This document shows, in pieces, positions 23,301 to 34,198 of a DNA stretch of 64,000 nt. Numbering within the stretch: position 1 is the stretch's first letter; the number at the start of each line of letters is the position of its first letter. The translations under genes and the position numbers were made by a program. A model generated the notes under the pieces. The model had not been told where the DNA came from and ran no database searches. It saw only the letters and a list, made by a program, of their open reading frames with translations. This DNA is from Limnanthes douglasii subsp. nivea (taxonomy: Eukaryota > Streptophyta > Magnoliopsida > Brassicales > Limnanthaceae): positions 135,603,473 to 135,667,472 of the forward strand of contig JAUPFV010000004.1 of the NCBI GenBank assembly GCA_036936605.1, in the 5' to 3' direction.

Positions 23301-24340
23301 TCATGGTGTCAAAAGGGTTAACGAGGAGTCCATATGATAGTTGTGTGTATCATCAAAAGATGTCAGATGATTCTTATGTTTACTTGTTGTTGTATGTGGA
23401 TGATATGCGTATTGTTGCTTGTAGTATATCACACATTGTGCAGTTAAAGAAGCACCTTAGTGCCAATTTTGAGATGAAGGATTTGGGTTGAGAAAAGAAA
23501 ATTCTTGGTATGGAGATTATGAGGAACAGAAATTTAGGATTATTACACTTGTCTTAACGAAGCTATATTGAAAAAGTGTTACAACGATTCAACATCTTTG
23601 ATGCTATAGCAGTTAGCATTCCATTTGCTACTCATTTCAAGTTGTCTGCAGTAGGAGCGGCTAAGGACGATGCTGAGTTGGAACAAATGTCGAAGGTTCC
23701 ATATGCAAGTGTAGTTGGTAGTATCATGTATGCTATTATATACACACGTCCTGATATTTCATATGCGGTTAGTGTAGTTAGCAGGTACATGGGATGTTCT
23801 GGGATAGAACACTGGCAGGCAGTGAAATGGATACTTCGGTATCTTAAGAATATTGTGAACATTGGCTTAACTTTTAACAAGACCGATATTAATGAATCGC
23901 TGAATGATGTTGCAGGATCATTGGTTGGTTTTGTTGATTCTGATTTTGTAGGTGATATGGATAAAAGAAGATCTCTGACGGGATATGTAATTACTCTAGC
24001 TGGGAGTGCGATCAGTTGGAAAGCACAGTTGTAAGCTATTGTAGCTTTTTCTACAACAGAGTCAGAGTACATGGCGGTAACAGAAGCAGTTAAAGAGGCA
24101 ATATGGTTGCAAGGTTTGCTGGCAGATTTGGGCTTGGATAGGACTACTACAAAAGTGTTTTGTGACAGTCAAAACGCCATACACCTTACAGGGAACCAAA
24201 TTTACCATGAGCGTACAAAGCACATAGATGTCAGGTATCATTTTATTCGTGATATAATATCAAAGGGAATTATTGATGTGAAGAAAGTGTCTACACACGA
24301 TAATCCAGCATATATAATGACCAAGGCAGTATCAGTTTGA
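20375..24340 (+). pseudogene. Copia-1 gag-pol polyprotein, one frame with ~11 stops
   Basis: All domains lie in the same reading frame: gag with MIEKFDGGSSFALWKIKLKS (20375-), zinc knuckle CYEYGEQGHYRRDC (~21053-21100; second Cys replaced by Tyr or Glu), protease VLDTGATYHM (~21240), HHCC and integrase core (21640-22380), RT with FARLVAKGF-type block and YVDDM (~23395), and RNase H ending in NQIYHERTKHIDVRYHFIRD. Stops fall near 20672, 20840, 21128, 21992, 22381, 22529, 23078, 23489, 23556, 24032 and 24338, but I found no frameshift. The second integrase aspartate is Tyr (codon 22019-22021, in RTYNGLEY). The protein is non-functional. Confidence 0.9.
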
Positions 24341-24477
24341 AATTTTAAGGAGTGCCTAAACTGGATTGGTGTTCGCAGTATAGAGTGAATGCCTTAGGGG
24401 AATTTGGTGAGTCAGAAGAAGAGAATTTTCTTTGTTGATAGTGAAGAAAGGATATTCCCCGCAAGGGGAAGATTTGT

Positions 24478-24869
24478 TGTGAATGAGTCGAATAGTACCT
24501 TGACAGTGTACTGTGTCCGGCAGTACAGTTTTGTGTCTGCGATAGTGATATTGTGTATTGACAGTGTACTGTGTCCGGCAGTACAGTTAAGTGTTGTGAT
24601 AGTATCGTGTCAATCTTGTGGTATGAGCCTATTAGGCCCATTGTCTAGTAAGTCTTTTAATTCGCTATAAATAGACTACTAGGGCGACATAAAACATAAT
24701 CTGAAATCTGTAACATTTTCTATCATAGTGAAACTCTTTTCTCTGGCGGCGCCCGTGGATGTAGACAAATTGTCGAACTACGTTAAATCTTGTGTTCATT
24801 TAAATCTTTCATTCGCATATGTTCAGTGTTTGAGCCATTTTGTGATAATTCCATAGTGATTTAATAATA
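24478..24869 (+). repeat. Copia-1 3' LTR (392 bp) with 58-bp duplication
   Basis: Matches the 5' LTR apart from substitutions and one extra 58-bp unit: ttgacagtgtactg starts at 24500 and again at 24558. The length difference from the 5' LTR (392 minus 334) equals this unit exactly. Confidence 0.8.
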
Positions 24870-25080
24870 TTTTTTAAGTGGATGGTTGCCACGTGTTATT
24901 AAAATATACATGTCATCCATCTATATAATTTAAAGACAACCGTGTCTATAAATAAGAAGACAACCCATTGTACGATTCATAAATTTATTGATTAATTTGA
25001 TCATTTTTAGTTGCATTTTTTTGGCATTCTCTTAACGAATGTAATTCTCTCATCATTTTTTTGCGTCATTTGTGGGAACA
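24870..25080 (+). repeat. Probable Gypsy-3 5' LTR end and leader
   Basis: A TATA-like 'tctataaataag' lies near 24953. At about 25060-25080 'tttgcgtcatttgtgggaac' resembles the leader motif just inside the 5' LTR of many plant gypsy elements (usually TTGGCGTCGTTTGTGGGAAC). The LTR start cannot be placed, because Copia-1 sits against it and no second LTR copy is present. Confidence 0.45.
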
Positions 25081-25199
25081 TTTTCTTCACATAAATATTT
25101 TATTTTCCAAATGGAATGACTAATCAAGAGTTAAATATGTATTAAAGCTTTTCCAATAAAGTTTTTTTTCAAAAAATTTCGTTCAAAATATGACGAGAC

Positions 25200-26500
25200 A
25201 AAGTTCATGTACTAATTTGGGAAAGAGAAAGTTTACCGGAAATAGGTGTATCAATCAATTGAATGGGTAAATCGTCTTTACATTTGGTCGATGATCGTGC
25301 TTTAAATTTATCATTTACTAATGAATATTTGATGGGATTATCGATTCTATATGAGGACGATTTGTTGATAACTCTCCTTACTGCTGGGGTAATTGTTAGG
25401 AGAATATTAATTGATATTGAAAGTTCCGCTAGCATGTTTTAGACAACAAGTTATTATCAATTGTTGGAATTATACCATTTAAGAAAACTTATAGAATTTT
25501 GTTGAGTTTTTTCCGAACATCAAATAACTGCAAAGGATAGATTGAGTTAGATGTGATCATTGGGAGATATGAATTTAAAAAGAGTGTCATTACATTGTTT
25601 ATGGTAGTTAAACCTCTGAGTTTGTACAATATTATTTTAGAAAGACTTTATTACGTAAAATAGAAGCAGTAGCGTCATCTTTTCATCAATATGCACAATA
25701 TGCAATAAAATGGATGAATATAAATAATTCCATTAAACTAACAAACAGCTAAAAATTGTTATTCTTTCTATTTAGATCTAGAGAATATAGTAGTTTTACA
25801 CCATCAAGAGTTTTCACGAGATACAGTTACTAAGAACCTTGTGAACCTTTTGTAATAGTAACAGAGGATGAAATTAATGATCCACGGGAAGTGTTAAATG
25901 AAGGTGAAGTATTGGAGAAAATTGAATATTATAATTTAACCGACAGAAAAATTGAAAAGATTGGATGAGAGACTGAAGAAGAATTTCGAAATTTTTTAAT
26001 AGATTGTTTGAGAGAGACTATTAATATTTTTCCGTAGAATATCTCTGATATGAATGGAGTTAGCCTATCAGTAAGTTTTCATGAATTAGCAATAAAATAT
26101 AGGTTAAGGCCTATCCGTCATAAAAGAAGGTCTTTTCGGTTGAAAAATCCAAAGTTATTGTTAAATAAGTTTATCGACTATTAAATATAGGGCCTACAAG
26201 AGAATCAAAATATCCAACTTGGTTAGCAAATTCATTGGTAGTAAAAATATGGCAGTGGAGGCTGAGTGTTGACTTTACTGACCTTAACTGAGCTTGTCCA
26301 AACCACATTTTTTTTCCACAGAATTGATCAAGTAGTATATACAATTGTTGGTCATAAGTATCTATTATTCATGAATTCTTAGTCAATTTATAATCATATA
26401 AAATGCATCCAAAGGATGGATAAAGTTTTTGGTTTACGACGGAACATGATTATACTGCTACAAGGTAATGTCATTTGGTTTTAAAATGTTGGATCGATAT
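25200..26500 (+). pseudogene. Gypsy-3 protease and RT N-terminal half, gag deleted
   Basis: Plus-strand reading gives ILYEDDLLITLL and VRRILIDIESSASMF (retropepsin, about 25340-25440; the active-site DNG or DTG is now DIE). It continues with the RT linker FPQNISDMNGVSLSV with decay, VDFTDLN.ACPNH (~26270), MHPKD, and finally NVGSIY at 26483-26500. Only about 220 bp separate the leader motif from the protease, so gag is missing. The frame is broken many times. The RT is interrupted exactly after 'GSIY' by the LTR of Gypsy-2 and resumes at 36079. Confidence 0.75.
26496..26500 (+). repeat. Gypsy-2 target-site duplication, left copy (GATAT)
   Basis: GATAT precedes the left LTR. GACAT (36079-36083) follows the right LTR. 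Four of five bases agree. Removing the element and one copy rejoins the Gypsy-3 reverse transcriptase (GSIY + HILNRIL, compare the family pattern ATYQRLVNRMF). Confidence 0.75.
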
Positions 26501-26876
26501 TGGTGTGGATTAATTTTGACTGAGGGTAACTTTATCTAAACTTTTGTCGTATTTCAAGGGTATTTAATGTTTAGTAGATTGTAGTGAGAGATTTGAGCTG
26601 CCTGGTTGTATTTAATTTTCATTACCCTCATTAAATGAAAGTGGTTGAGTATTTATACCCTTAACCTTGGACCACATGGGCTTTCGGGTCATGATTATGG
26701 ATTCTGGTCGAGTTCAAAGACCCATTGGTTTTTAAGTAGGTAGGTAATTAGCTTAGTCATGAAGTGATTAAGTTTTTAATACATTAGTTCAGTTCAGATG
26801 GTTCAGTGGGTGGATCTTGTCCGAATTGCCCATGTCCGGTTCTCATAAAGAGTGGTGATAAAATCTAGATTCATCA
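26501..26876 (-). repeat. Gypsy-2 3' LTR (376 bp)
   Basis: On plus reads TGGTGTGGATTAATTTTG ... GATTCATCA. The near-identical partner is 35704-36078. On the minus strand it is preceded by the purine tract AAAAAAGGGGCTAC (complement of 26877-26890). Confidence 0.92.
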
Positions 26877-27204
26877 GTAGCCCCTTTTTTAGGTTGTGTT
26901 CGAAGGCCTTTGGCAAGACCTAAAAAATAGTACGTACGCACTCATAACTATGTCCGGACAGATTTCAAATTGTGTAACGACTTCATCCGGACTGAAAAAG
27001 TTCTCGGAAACTGAAGGGTTTTTGCCAGAGATCGTGGGACACGTGTCTTTCTCTGATTCGCCACATCGGCCATTTTTCTCCTAGAACGGCGCTCCCGCTT
27101 GCTCCAAAAAGAAACCTCTTCAATTAATGTGGGTGACATCATCGCCGTCTTTAATCATTACATTATCCTTCCGTATTCTCCTAGGTATCGAAGCATCTTT
27201 TGTT

Positions 27205-27225
27205 CCTTTACTATAAATTAGTCCA
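27205..27225 (+). promoter_or_regulatory. Putative TATA box of the Gypsy-2 antisense gene
   Basis: ctaTAAATTAG (TATAAATT at 27212-27219) lies 97 bp before the ATG at 27316. It is followed by a pyrimidine-rich leader (cactattttaccatcttcatt). The spacing suits a TSS near 27245. It lies outside the LTR, so the antisense gene would have its own promoter. No transcript evidence is available. Confidence 0.5.
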
Positions 27226-27315
27226 CTTTTCACTATTTTACCATCTTCATTATCTTTGCTCTGTTAAATTTCAAAGCTTTCATCTCTCAAAAAACCGTTC
27301 TTTTAGTGTGAGTTT

Positions 27316-30279
27316 ATGTTCACAGCAAGAAACGCCTTAGTAAAAGGTGTGTGGCTCAATTTGTCAGAGTTAGAAAAAGCTTAAAAGGTCGAACGAGAAA
27401 GGCGCATTGCTTCAGGCCTCCCTGTTTCCCCTATTGATAAATCGTAAACACCAAGTTCAGTGCCTGACCGGGGTTCTTCTTCAGCTAAGAGTGCTAAACC
27501 TAAGAGGTTGTTCCAGTCCAACCTTTCGCCAATCGTTTCGGACTCATCAGTCTAGGAATCAAAGCCTGTTGTTGAACCAGAGCAGGCAGATAGAAGCTCT
27601 AAGAGACCTTCCCCATTCATTGCCATGGGATCGAACGGTGACGCCTCCCCAGAGAAGCTAGTAGACCGACGAAGAGGTCGTTTGGTTAAATGGCAGGCTC
27701 CAAAAACTTTGCCTTCCAAGTCTGGGGCTAAAAATAGAAGTACAGGGTCAGAAGCACCCATTAAAATCCCCAAAGACATACTGTCCGGTCCGGAGGCAAC
27801 CAGTTCAAGTCTCCGGAAAGAAACCTCCGGATCTGAGCCCCAGCCAGAGTCCAGACCACAAGAAGTTAGTAATTCCCAACCGTCCGGAGGGCCTGCTAAG
27901 CCAACCACCACTTCCTCTCACCCAAAAACAACTGATAATCCTTCTATAATAATGGAAGAAGTGCTGGAGGATTCTATCGAAGAAGCTCCTTTTGAGTCCG
28001 ACGTCTCCGGGCAAACAAGTGAGACTGTTGCTGCCAAGAAGGACAAGGGCAATGAGAAGTTATGTTTAAAACATCCAGATTTGTCGGAGATCCTTGTGGG
28101 AAAAGTGGGACCTTGCTTCCACAAGGTAAGTGTCAAATACCTGCTAGCCTTGCAGAAAATTAATTATGCTTTCATCCATACAGCCGAACTGGGTCGGATG
28201 CGAACAAAATGGGGGATCCCAGAGAATGTTAAAGTGAGGATACCGGTGGATCCGGAGACACCGACAGATTGAAAGCTTAGTGAGATAGTTTTCTTTACTG
28301 AGTTATTCAATTGGGGTTAAGGTTTCCCCTAGGCCCATAGATCTTCAAATACTTTCACCTCATCAAACTCTGCCCAAGACAATTGAGCCCCAATGCTTGG
28401 TACACCCTCATGGCCTGTATTATGGCCTCCAGGCTCTCCGGAATCCCTCTTCCAATCGAGCAGTTCGCAGCTGTGGCTAGCCTTTGCAGAAACCACTTTA
28501 TACCCTTCTATCATTTCAACATGGGTGATGATTATAAGGCAGTGGATGACCTGCTTGAGTCAGAAAGGAACTGGAAGACTCAATTCTTGTTTGTTAGTGG
28601 CGCTTGGGAGAATGGGAGGAAGATTAAAACCGGTGTCAACCCAAGCCTGCTTACCAGCAGATGGCGAAGTGATGGTAAGAATCTCATCTCATATCTTCAT
28701 CTTTACTTATCACAAATTTATTTGTCTAACTTGTCTTCTTTTGTTTTTTGGAAGTGCTGCCTAAGGAATTTAGTGATTATTTAAAGGCTGGGCAGACCAC
28801 TTGCTTCAAGCTAAATGCTTGGTCTGCTGAGAAGTGGGCAAACCGCTTCTACAACGCTTTTACCAGAGGCAATCTAACAAAATTCTACCTTTGGAATACA
28901 ACTGACCGGAGGGACTTATCTTGGGAGCAATTAACCACTCCACCCCCTCCGGAAGTAATCCTCAGGAGGACAGATGCACAGGATGGATCGTTGTATCTGC
29001 CCGGTAGAGCTAAATCCCCAAGCAAGATGAAGGGCAAGAAAGGCAAAGGCAAGCATGGTATGGTTGAAGTCAATCCTACCGAAGTAGAGGAAGCTACTCC
29101 AACAAATCCAGAGGGGCCGGACTAAGGACATATTGATGTTGCTCTTCTACAAGTAGTGGATAATGAAAGTACTAGAGAAGTGTTTGGATCTCCAAAATCC
29201 TCAAAGGCTCATAAGAAAGACACGAAACGGGGAGCAGAAGGCAAGGATAGGGAGGCCAAGAAGAAGAAAACCTCCAAGGGTGATGCAGTTTCTCTCCGGC
29301 CTCCGGAGCCTCTTCCTCCTGTTGACCCTACTGACCCCACTCAAGCAGAAGGGATCCCCGGTGACTTTCAAACCGGAGGTGGTGTAGGAGGGGATATCAG
29401 CATTGATGGTGTTGATATCAGCGGTCTTGAAGAGATTGGTCTTTACTTCAAAAACCTCCATAAAGACGATTTTGTTGGGCCCTACCTCCCCCCAAGTTCT
29501 TCGAACATCGTCAAATTCAATGGTAAGTCTTTCTCAGTCTCAAGTGAAAGAGATGTCGTAACTCACTCCATATTAAGTAATATTCAGCCAGTGCTTAATT
29601 TGGAGAAGTAAGTACGAATTCAGTCAGCCATCATCAATATCCTCAATTCTGACAAAGAGAAATTGTCTAGCGACCTCCTCACTACCAATCAAAATGCTGA
29701 TGCATTGAAGAGGGAAAATGAGGAGTTGAAGAAAAGCCAGGAGTATTGGGCCACAAAGCTAGCCACTTCGGGAGAAACTATCAAAGAACTCCAATCAAAG
29801 CAATCCGACTTGAAGAGAAATCTCTCTTCTTCAAGAGAAGAGGTGAGGGCTAAGGACAAGGTCATTCACACTTTAACTAATGACAAGATCTCGCTCGAGG
29901 ACTCGGTGTCCAAGGCTGCACAAGAAAAAGCTGATTTGCTAAAGGAGTAAGAGAAAACAATCCAAGCTAGGATTAATGCTTATACCAATAGAGTGATAGA
30001 TACTCAGGAGGAAAATATGCCAAAGTGAAGTCGGACATGGTCTTGCTCTTTCATGAGAAATTCTTGAAGAGGACACTAGGAGATTTATGGACTTTTGTAG
30101 AGTATGAAGATCTATCATTCCACATGATGGCTGATGGTGACAAGCATGACTACTCCAGTGGTTGGGATGACACAACCGATGAAGAAGAGAAAACTGGGGA
30201 GAGTCCGGATGAGGAAAATGATGACCCCAAGAAGAAGAAAACTAGTGAGGCTGGGCCATCTAAGAAAGCTCAGTCTTGA
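27316..30279 (+). pseudogene. Gypsy-2 antisense gene, PF04195-like ('putative gypsy type transposon')
   Basis: Starts at ATG 27316. The first part is a Ser/Pro/Lys-rich tail (27316-28060). Then comes a conserved region with MRTKWGIPENVKVRIP, LRFPLGP and LSPNAWYTLMACIMASRL (to ~28670), resembling PF04195 proteins carried by Tat elements. An 80-bp intron, 28675-28754 (GTAAGA...GAAG, phase 1), joins SD to VLPKEFSDYL. After it follow KKGKGK and AKKKK basic clusters, a ~110-residue coiled coil (29630-29950) and an acidic end. Stops at 27382, 27445, 27553, 28270, 28338, 29123, 29609 and 29948, and frameshifts near 28318 and 30015, kill it. The function of this family is unknown. It runs convergent to pol. 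Confidence 0.8.
28675..28754 (+). other. Spliceosomal intron in the antisense gene (80 bp)
   Basis: Donor GATG/GTAAGAATC, acceptor TTTTTTGGAAG/TGCTG, T-rich interior. Splicing restores phase and a continuous open frame on both sides. Unspliced reading continues into AT-rich sequence with no domain similarity. Confidence 0.65.
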
Positions 30280-30789
30280 AGTATTAACTATCTTTTTTTA
30301 ATTTTTTGTGATTGAACCAAAGTCCTTGGATGGCCAAGGCATTTTTTTAATCGTGTCCGGCTCCTGTCTGGATAAACCTTTTTGTTTGAAAACTCAAAGT
30401 CCTTGGGTGGACAAGGCACTTCGTATATTTCAATGGGCAATTTTACTTTGCACAAAATTGCATTTTTTCATAGTTTTTCAGCTTTGGTGGCTAACGTTTA
30501 AACAGCCCTTAGTTAGTTTGCTTGCATTTTAAAGTGAGAGTGTTTAAATTCTCCGATGAAAAATGTTTAAGTAGTCATCATTCTATCAATTCAATTTGAT
30601 CGATCTGACATTGATAGAAAATTTCAAATAAAACACCAACTGAAACACTCTAAATCTTTCAAGAAGGCATCAAATTTTATTGAAAAGCCTGGACACCTCA
30701 TTAAAACCTCCCCGCGCCACCAGGTTAGGAAAGAGTATGCCCCCAAATATTTACATGAACTTTTAAACAAGTAAATATTTACATAGCTT
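30280..30789. other. Convergent 3' region between antisense gene and pol
   Basis: The two genes end tail to tail with ~510 bp between their stops. An AATAAA word is at 30627-30632 on plus. The low-complexity phrase 'aagtccttgg.tgg.caaggca' occurs twice (30320 and 30399). No coding domain. Confidence 0.45.
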
Positions 30790-31919
30790 TCATTCCAAGT
30801 ACAATCGGAGGTGTTCAATGTTCCAAGTGTGATTCAAAACCCTTTCATCCTTGTCTTGAAGCCGGTATGTCCCAGGTTTAAGCTTTTTACTGACCACATA
30901 GGGTCCTTCCCAAGTTGGAGCTAGCTTGCCGAACTGCTTCTCCTTAGTGTGTAGGAAGACTTTCCTCAATACTTTATCTCCTGGCTGAAAATCCTTCTTT
31001 TAAATTTGGAAGCAAACCTGCTTCTCATCAGGCCTTGATAGTGTGTGGCTCTGAGGTGAGCCTTAAATCTTCTTTCCTCCATCAAGTCAAGTTGGCCTCT
31101 TACTGCCACTTCGTTAGCGTGTTCGGAGAAATTATGAACTCGAAAAGAAGGAAGAGTAGCTTCTATGGGAGCTATGACATCTATCCCATACACTAAAGCA
31201 AAGGGAGATTCTTGTGTTGCAGCCCCAGGAGTGGTTCGGTAGGCCCATACTACTTCTTGTAGATAGCTTGGCCATTTTCCAGCAACTCCTTCTAAATTCT
31301 TTTTAAGACCGGACAAGATGGTCCTGTTAGCCACTTTGACCTGACCATTTGCTTGTGGGTGGAAAGGATAAGAGAAGCAATGTTGTATGCCTCTAGAGGC
31401 GCACAAATTCTCCATTTCCTTGTTGTCGAACCGTGGCCTATTGACTGTGGTTATCTTTTGTGGAATTCCAAATCTGCAACAGATATTGGATAAGATGAAT
31501 TTTATAACAGCTTTCGATGTTGTACCTTCCAATGGAGCTGCTTCTATCCATTTGGAGATGTAATCAATGGCAACGATTATAGTTCTGCACCCTCCGGATG
31601 CCATGGGTAGAGGCCCTACCTAATCCAGCCCCCAACGAGCAAAAGGTATTGGTTCAGAAATTGACTCTAAATGGATAGCTGGGATATGAATTTCATTGCT
31701 GTATCTTTGGCATGGGTCACACTTTTTTACCAATTCCTTAGCATCTTGCATTATGGAGGGCCAGTAGTACCCAGCTAACAAAACTCTTCTTGTTAGAGCC
31801 CTGAATCCGCAGTGAGCTGATCCCTCACCATCATGAAGTTCGGAGAGCACTATTTGGGACTCCTCAGCTCCGATACATCGTAGGAGGGGTTTACTATAGG
31901 ATTTTTTTATAAAGAACAT
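30790..31919 (-). pseudogene. Gypsy-2 integrase, catalytic residues lost
   Basis: From 31919 down: the zinc-binding H2C2 part (HCGFRALTRR ... CDPCQRY), the core with VAIDYISKWIEA, and a C-terminal chromatin-facing part ending in TYRLQDKDERVLNHTWNIEH, with the stop at 30790-30792. The core has lost two of three acidic residues. The second position reads TTVNR where family members read SDNG (Val codon 31443-31445), and the third reads QVKVANR where E is expected (Lys codon 31335-31337). A stop separates it from the zinc part at ~31620, and a frameshift lies near 30990. DNA insertion activity is ruled out for this copy. Confidence 0.85.
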
Positions 31920-32004
31920 CCCTTAGGATGACAAAACCACGAGCCTTGTATTTTATTTTTCTTGCCACTGCTTTCTCCGGAGGCAAGATGCCATCCGAGA
32001 GATA

Positions 32005-32472
32005 TTAAAAAATTGGAAATCTCCAATCTTGGGGTTTTTTTACTTGCATATTCAAACTTTCTTCTTCCTTATCCGGATTGATTTGAATAGATGGGCCCTC
32101 TTGCACATGTATCCAATGGTAGGACTCAGAGTAGGCTACGGTTTCCAAAGAGTCTGCTAGCGTATTTTCCGTTCGGGGTATGTGCTCATATGTGATGCTT
32201 TTGAAGTTGAGTGCCACTTCTTTAAAGAAGAACAAGTATTTAATCAGTTGCTCTTTCTTGGCTTCGAATTGACCTTGTGCATGATGGATAAGAAGTTGAG
32301 AATCACTCATCAACCTGACCCTCTTAGCTCCACAAATGAGAGCTAATTTTAAACCAGCTATAACAGCTTCATATTCAGACTCATTATTGGAAGCCCTAAA
32401 GGTAAAACATATAGATTGGTACATTCTGTCCCCGTACGGAGAGGTTAAGCATATCCCAGCACCACATCCCAT
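32005..32472 (-). pseudogene. Gypsy-2 second (archaeal-type) RNase H
   Basis: A 155-codon frame with ASNNESEYEAVIAGLKLAL, VRLMSDSQLLIHHAQGQF and HIPRTENTLADSLETVA. This is the RVT_3-type RNase H found after the first RNase H in Tat elements. The acidic residues (E in ESEYEA, D in SDSQ, D in ADSL) are present. It is in a different frame from both neighbours, so a shift is needed on either side. Confidence 0.8.
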
Positions 32473-32488
32473 GGTACTTGATCCACCA

Positions 32489-33106
32489 TCAGTCCAGACG
32501 ACCCAGACTTTTTTTATCTTTTACACCGGTTGCTTGCTTAGCATCTCTGTCTGAATGGAATTCAACTAAGAAATCAGCCACAGTTTGGGCTTTGACTGCC
32601 GTTCGAGGAGCAAAATCAATATCGTAGTCTCCCAGATCCACTGACCACTTGGTCATTTTGCTTGAAATGTTAGTTTTTTGGAGAACATTTTTCAAAGGAA
32701 AAGAAGTCCGGACGATGATAGAACGAGCCTGAAAATATGGCCTCATTTTCCTTGCTGCAATCAGTACTGCCAATGCCAATTTTTTAAGCTTCAAATATCC
32801 TTTTTCTGCATCTATCAAGCTTTTGCTGATATAGTACACCGGACAGGGATAATTGTCCACCTCTCTTACCAATACTGCACTTATTGCACAATCAGAAACT
32901 GCTAAATACACGTAAAAGGTTTCTCCATCAACAGGTTTAAACAAAGTCTTGGGGGAAGACAAATTCTTCTTAATTTCATCGAAGGCCTCATCATACTGTG
33001 GGGACCAGTGGAAGTCCTTTGCACCTTTCAAAGTTTGAAAAAACGGGGCACACCTGTCCGAAGACCTTGAAATGAAACGGTTTAGTGCAGCCAGCCTCCC
33101 AGTCAA
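32489..33106 (-). pseudogene. Gypsy-2 RNase H domain
   Basis: The frame starts with the RT connection TGRLAALNRFISRSSDR and includes YDEAFDEIKKNLSSP, YYISKSLIDAEKGYLKLKKL, RKMRPYFQARSIIVRT and KWSVDLGDYDIDFAPR, the standard gypsy RNase H series. It would remove the genomic RNA strand during cDNA synthesis. A stop around 33107 and a frameshift to the second RNase H interrupt the polyprotein. Confidence 0.85.
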
Positions 33107-33250
33107 TTATTGTACTTCTTTAAAATTTCGAGGAGGATCCATTTACAGTAAAGCATTAAGCTGGTCTGGATCAGGTTGTATCCCTTTCTCACTTATCACA
33201 TACCCCAAAAAGTTTCCGGACTGCACTCCAAAAACGCACTTTTCTGGGTT

Positions 33251-34061
33251 TTACTTTAAAATTACTTTCACCAAGTTGGCAAAAGTTTCTTGGAGATCTG
33301 CCAAGTGTAGATCTTCGTCCACACCTTTCACCATCATGTCATCGATGTAAACTTCCATGTTTTTTCCAATTTGATCAGCAAAGGCCTTGTTTACCAACCT
33401 CTGGTAAGTAGCCCCAGCATTTTTTAACCCAAATGGCATTACTTTGCAACAATGGAGGCCCCTATCAGTAACAAATGTGGTATGTTCTTGATCCTTTGGA
33501 TCTACTTGAATCTGATTATACTCGGAGAAGGCGTCCATAAAGGACAACAGCTTGTTTCCAGAAGTGGATTCCACCAACTGATCAATTCGGAGGACCGGAT
33601 ATAAATCTTTTGGGCAAGCCTTGTTGAGATCTGTAAAATCGATGCACATACGCCACTTGCCATTTTTCTTTTTTACCAACACCGGATTGACTGTCCATAA
33701 AAGGGTATTGAGATTCCTTTATGTGTCCCATTTTAGTATGTCAGTCAACCTCTTGAACTATGACATCAGCCTTCTCCTTAGAAAAGGCTCTCCTCCTTTG
33801 TACAACAGGTGCTATGTCTTTTCGGATGGATAACTGGTGTGATATAATGCTTGCTAGTACTCCAGTTACATCAGCATTGCACCAAGCAAAGACGTGTTGA
33901 TGGTCTTTCAAGAAATCTAACATTTTACCCTTTAATTCCGAAGTCATCTTGGATCCTATCTTGACATTTTTTCCTTCAGCCAGAGAGTGAGTTTCAACTT
34001 CTTCAACCGGTATTAAAACATCAGGGGTCTCTCTAGGGTCATCAATTTCACCTTCTCCCAC
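33251..34061 (-). pseudogene. Gypsy-2 reverse transcriptase
   Basis: The linker HVFAWCNADVTG (34061-33741) is followed, after a frame change, by KKKNGKWRMCIDFTDLNKAC, RIDQLVESTS, FMDAFSEYNQI, MPFGLKNAGATYQRLV and the active site YIDDM at 33335-33349, which is intact. The thumb breaks off near 33251. It lies between protease and RNase H in the usual order. Two frame breaks make it inactive as a polyprotein, although the core motif set is complete. Confidence 0.88.
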
Positions 34062-34198
34062 AGAGGGCCCCTCAAACTGCTATTCCTCATTAATCAGGAG
34101 TGCCCCCAATGTTCGAGGGGCCAGTGGTGTCGCATAACATTCCCTTGCTACCTTTCGGCTCCTCCGAACAACTCTCACTTATCCCTGCACAACATACT

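Larger units (their letters stand above)
19985..24869 (+). mobile_element. Copia-1: TNT1-like Ty1/copia retrotransposon
   Basis: Complete layout: 5' LTR 19985-20318, PBS 20323-20334, single-frame gag-pol 20375-24340, purine tract (gcaaggggaaga) near 24461-24472 and 3' LTR 24478-24869. By eye the LTRs are about 92-93% identical over the shared part, which indicates an old insertion. A clean target duplication was not found. The left edge abuts a truncated TRIM and the right edge abuts leader-like sequence of Gypsy-3. Confidence 0.9.

Noticed and set aside
28125..28182. GTAAGT donor and CAG acceptors as a second intron in the antisense gene
   Set aside because: Removal of 58 bp would shift the frame away from the conserved MRTKWGIPENVK region. 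Reading through keeps it.
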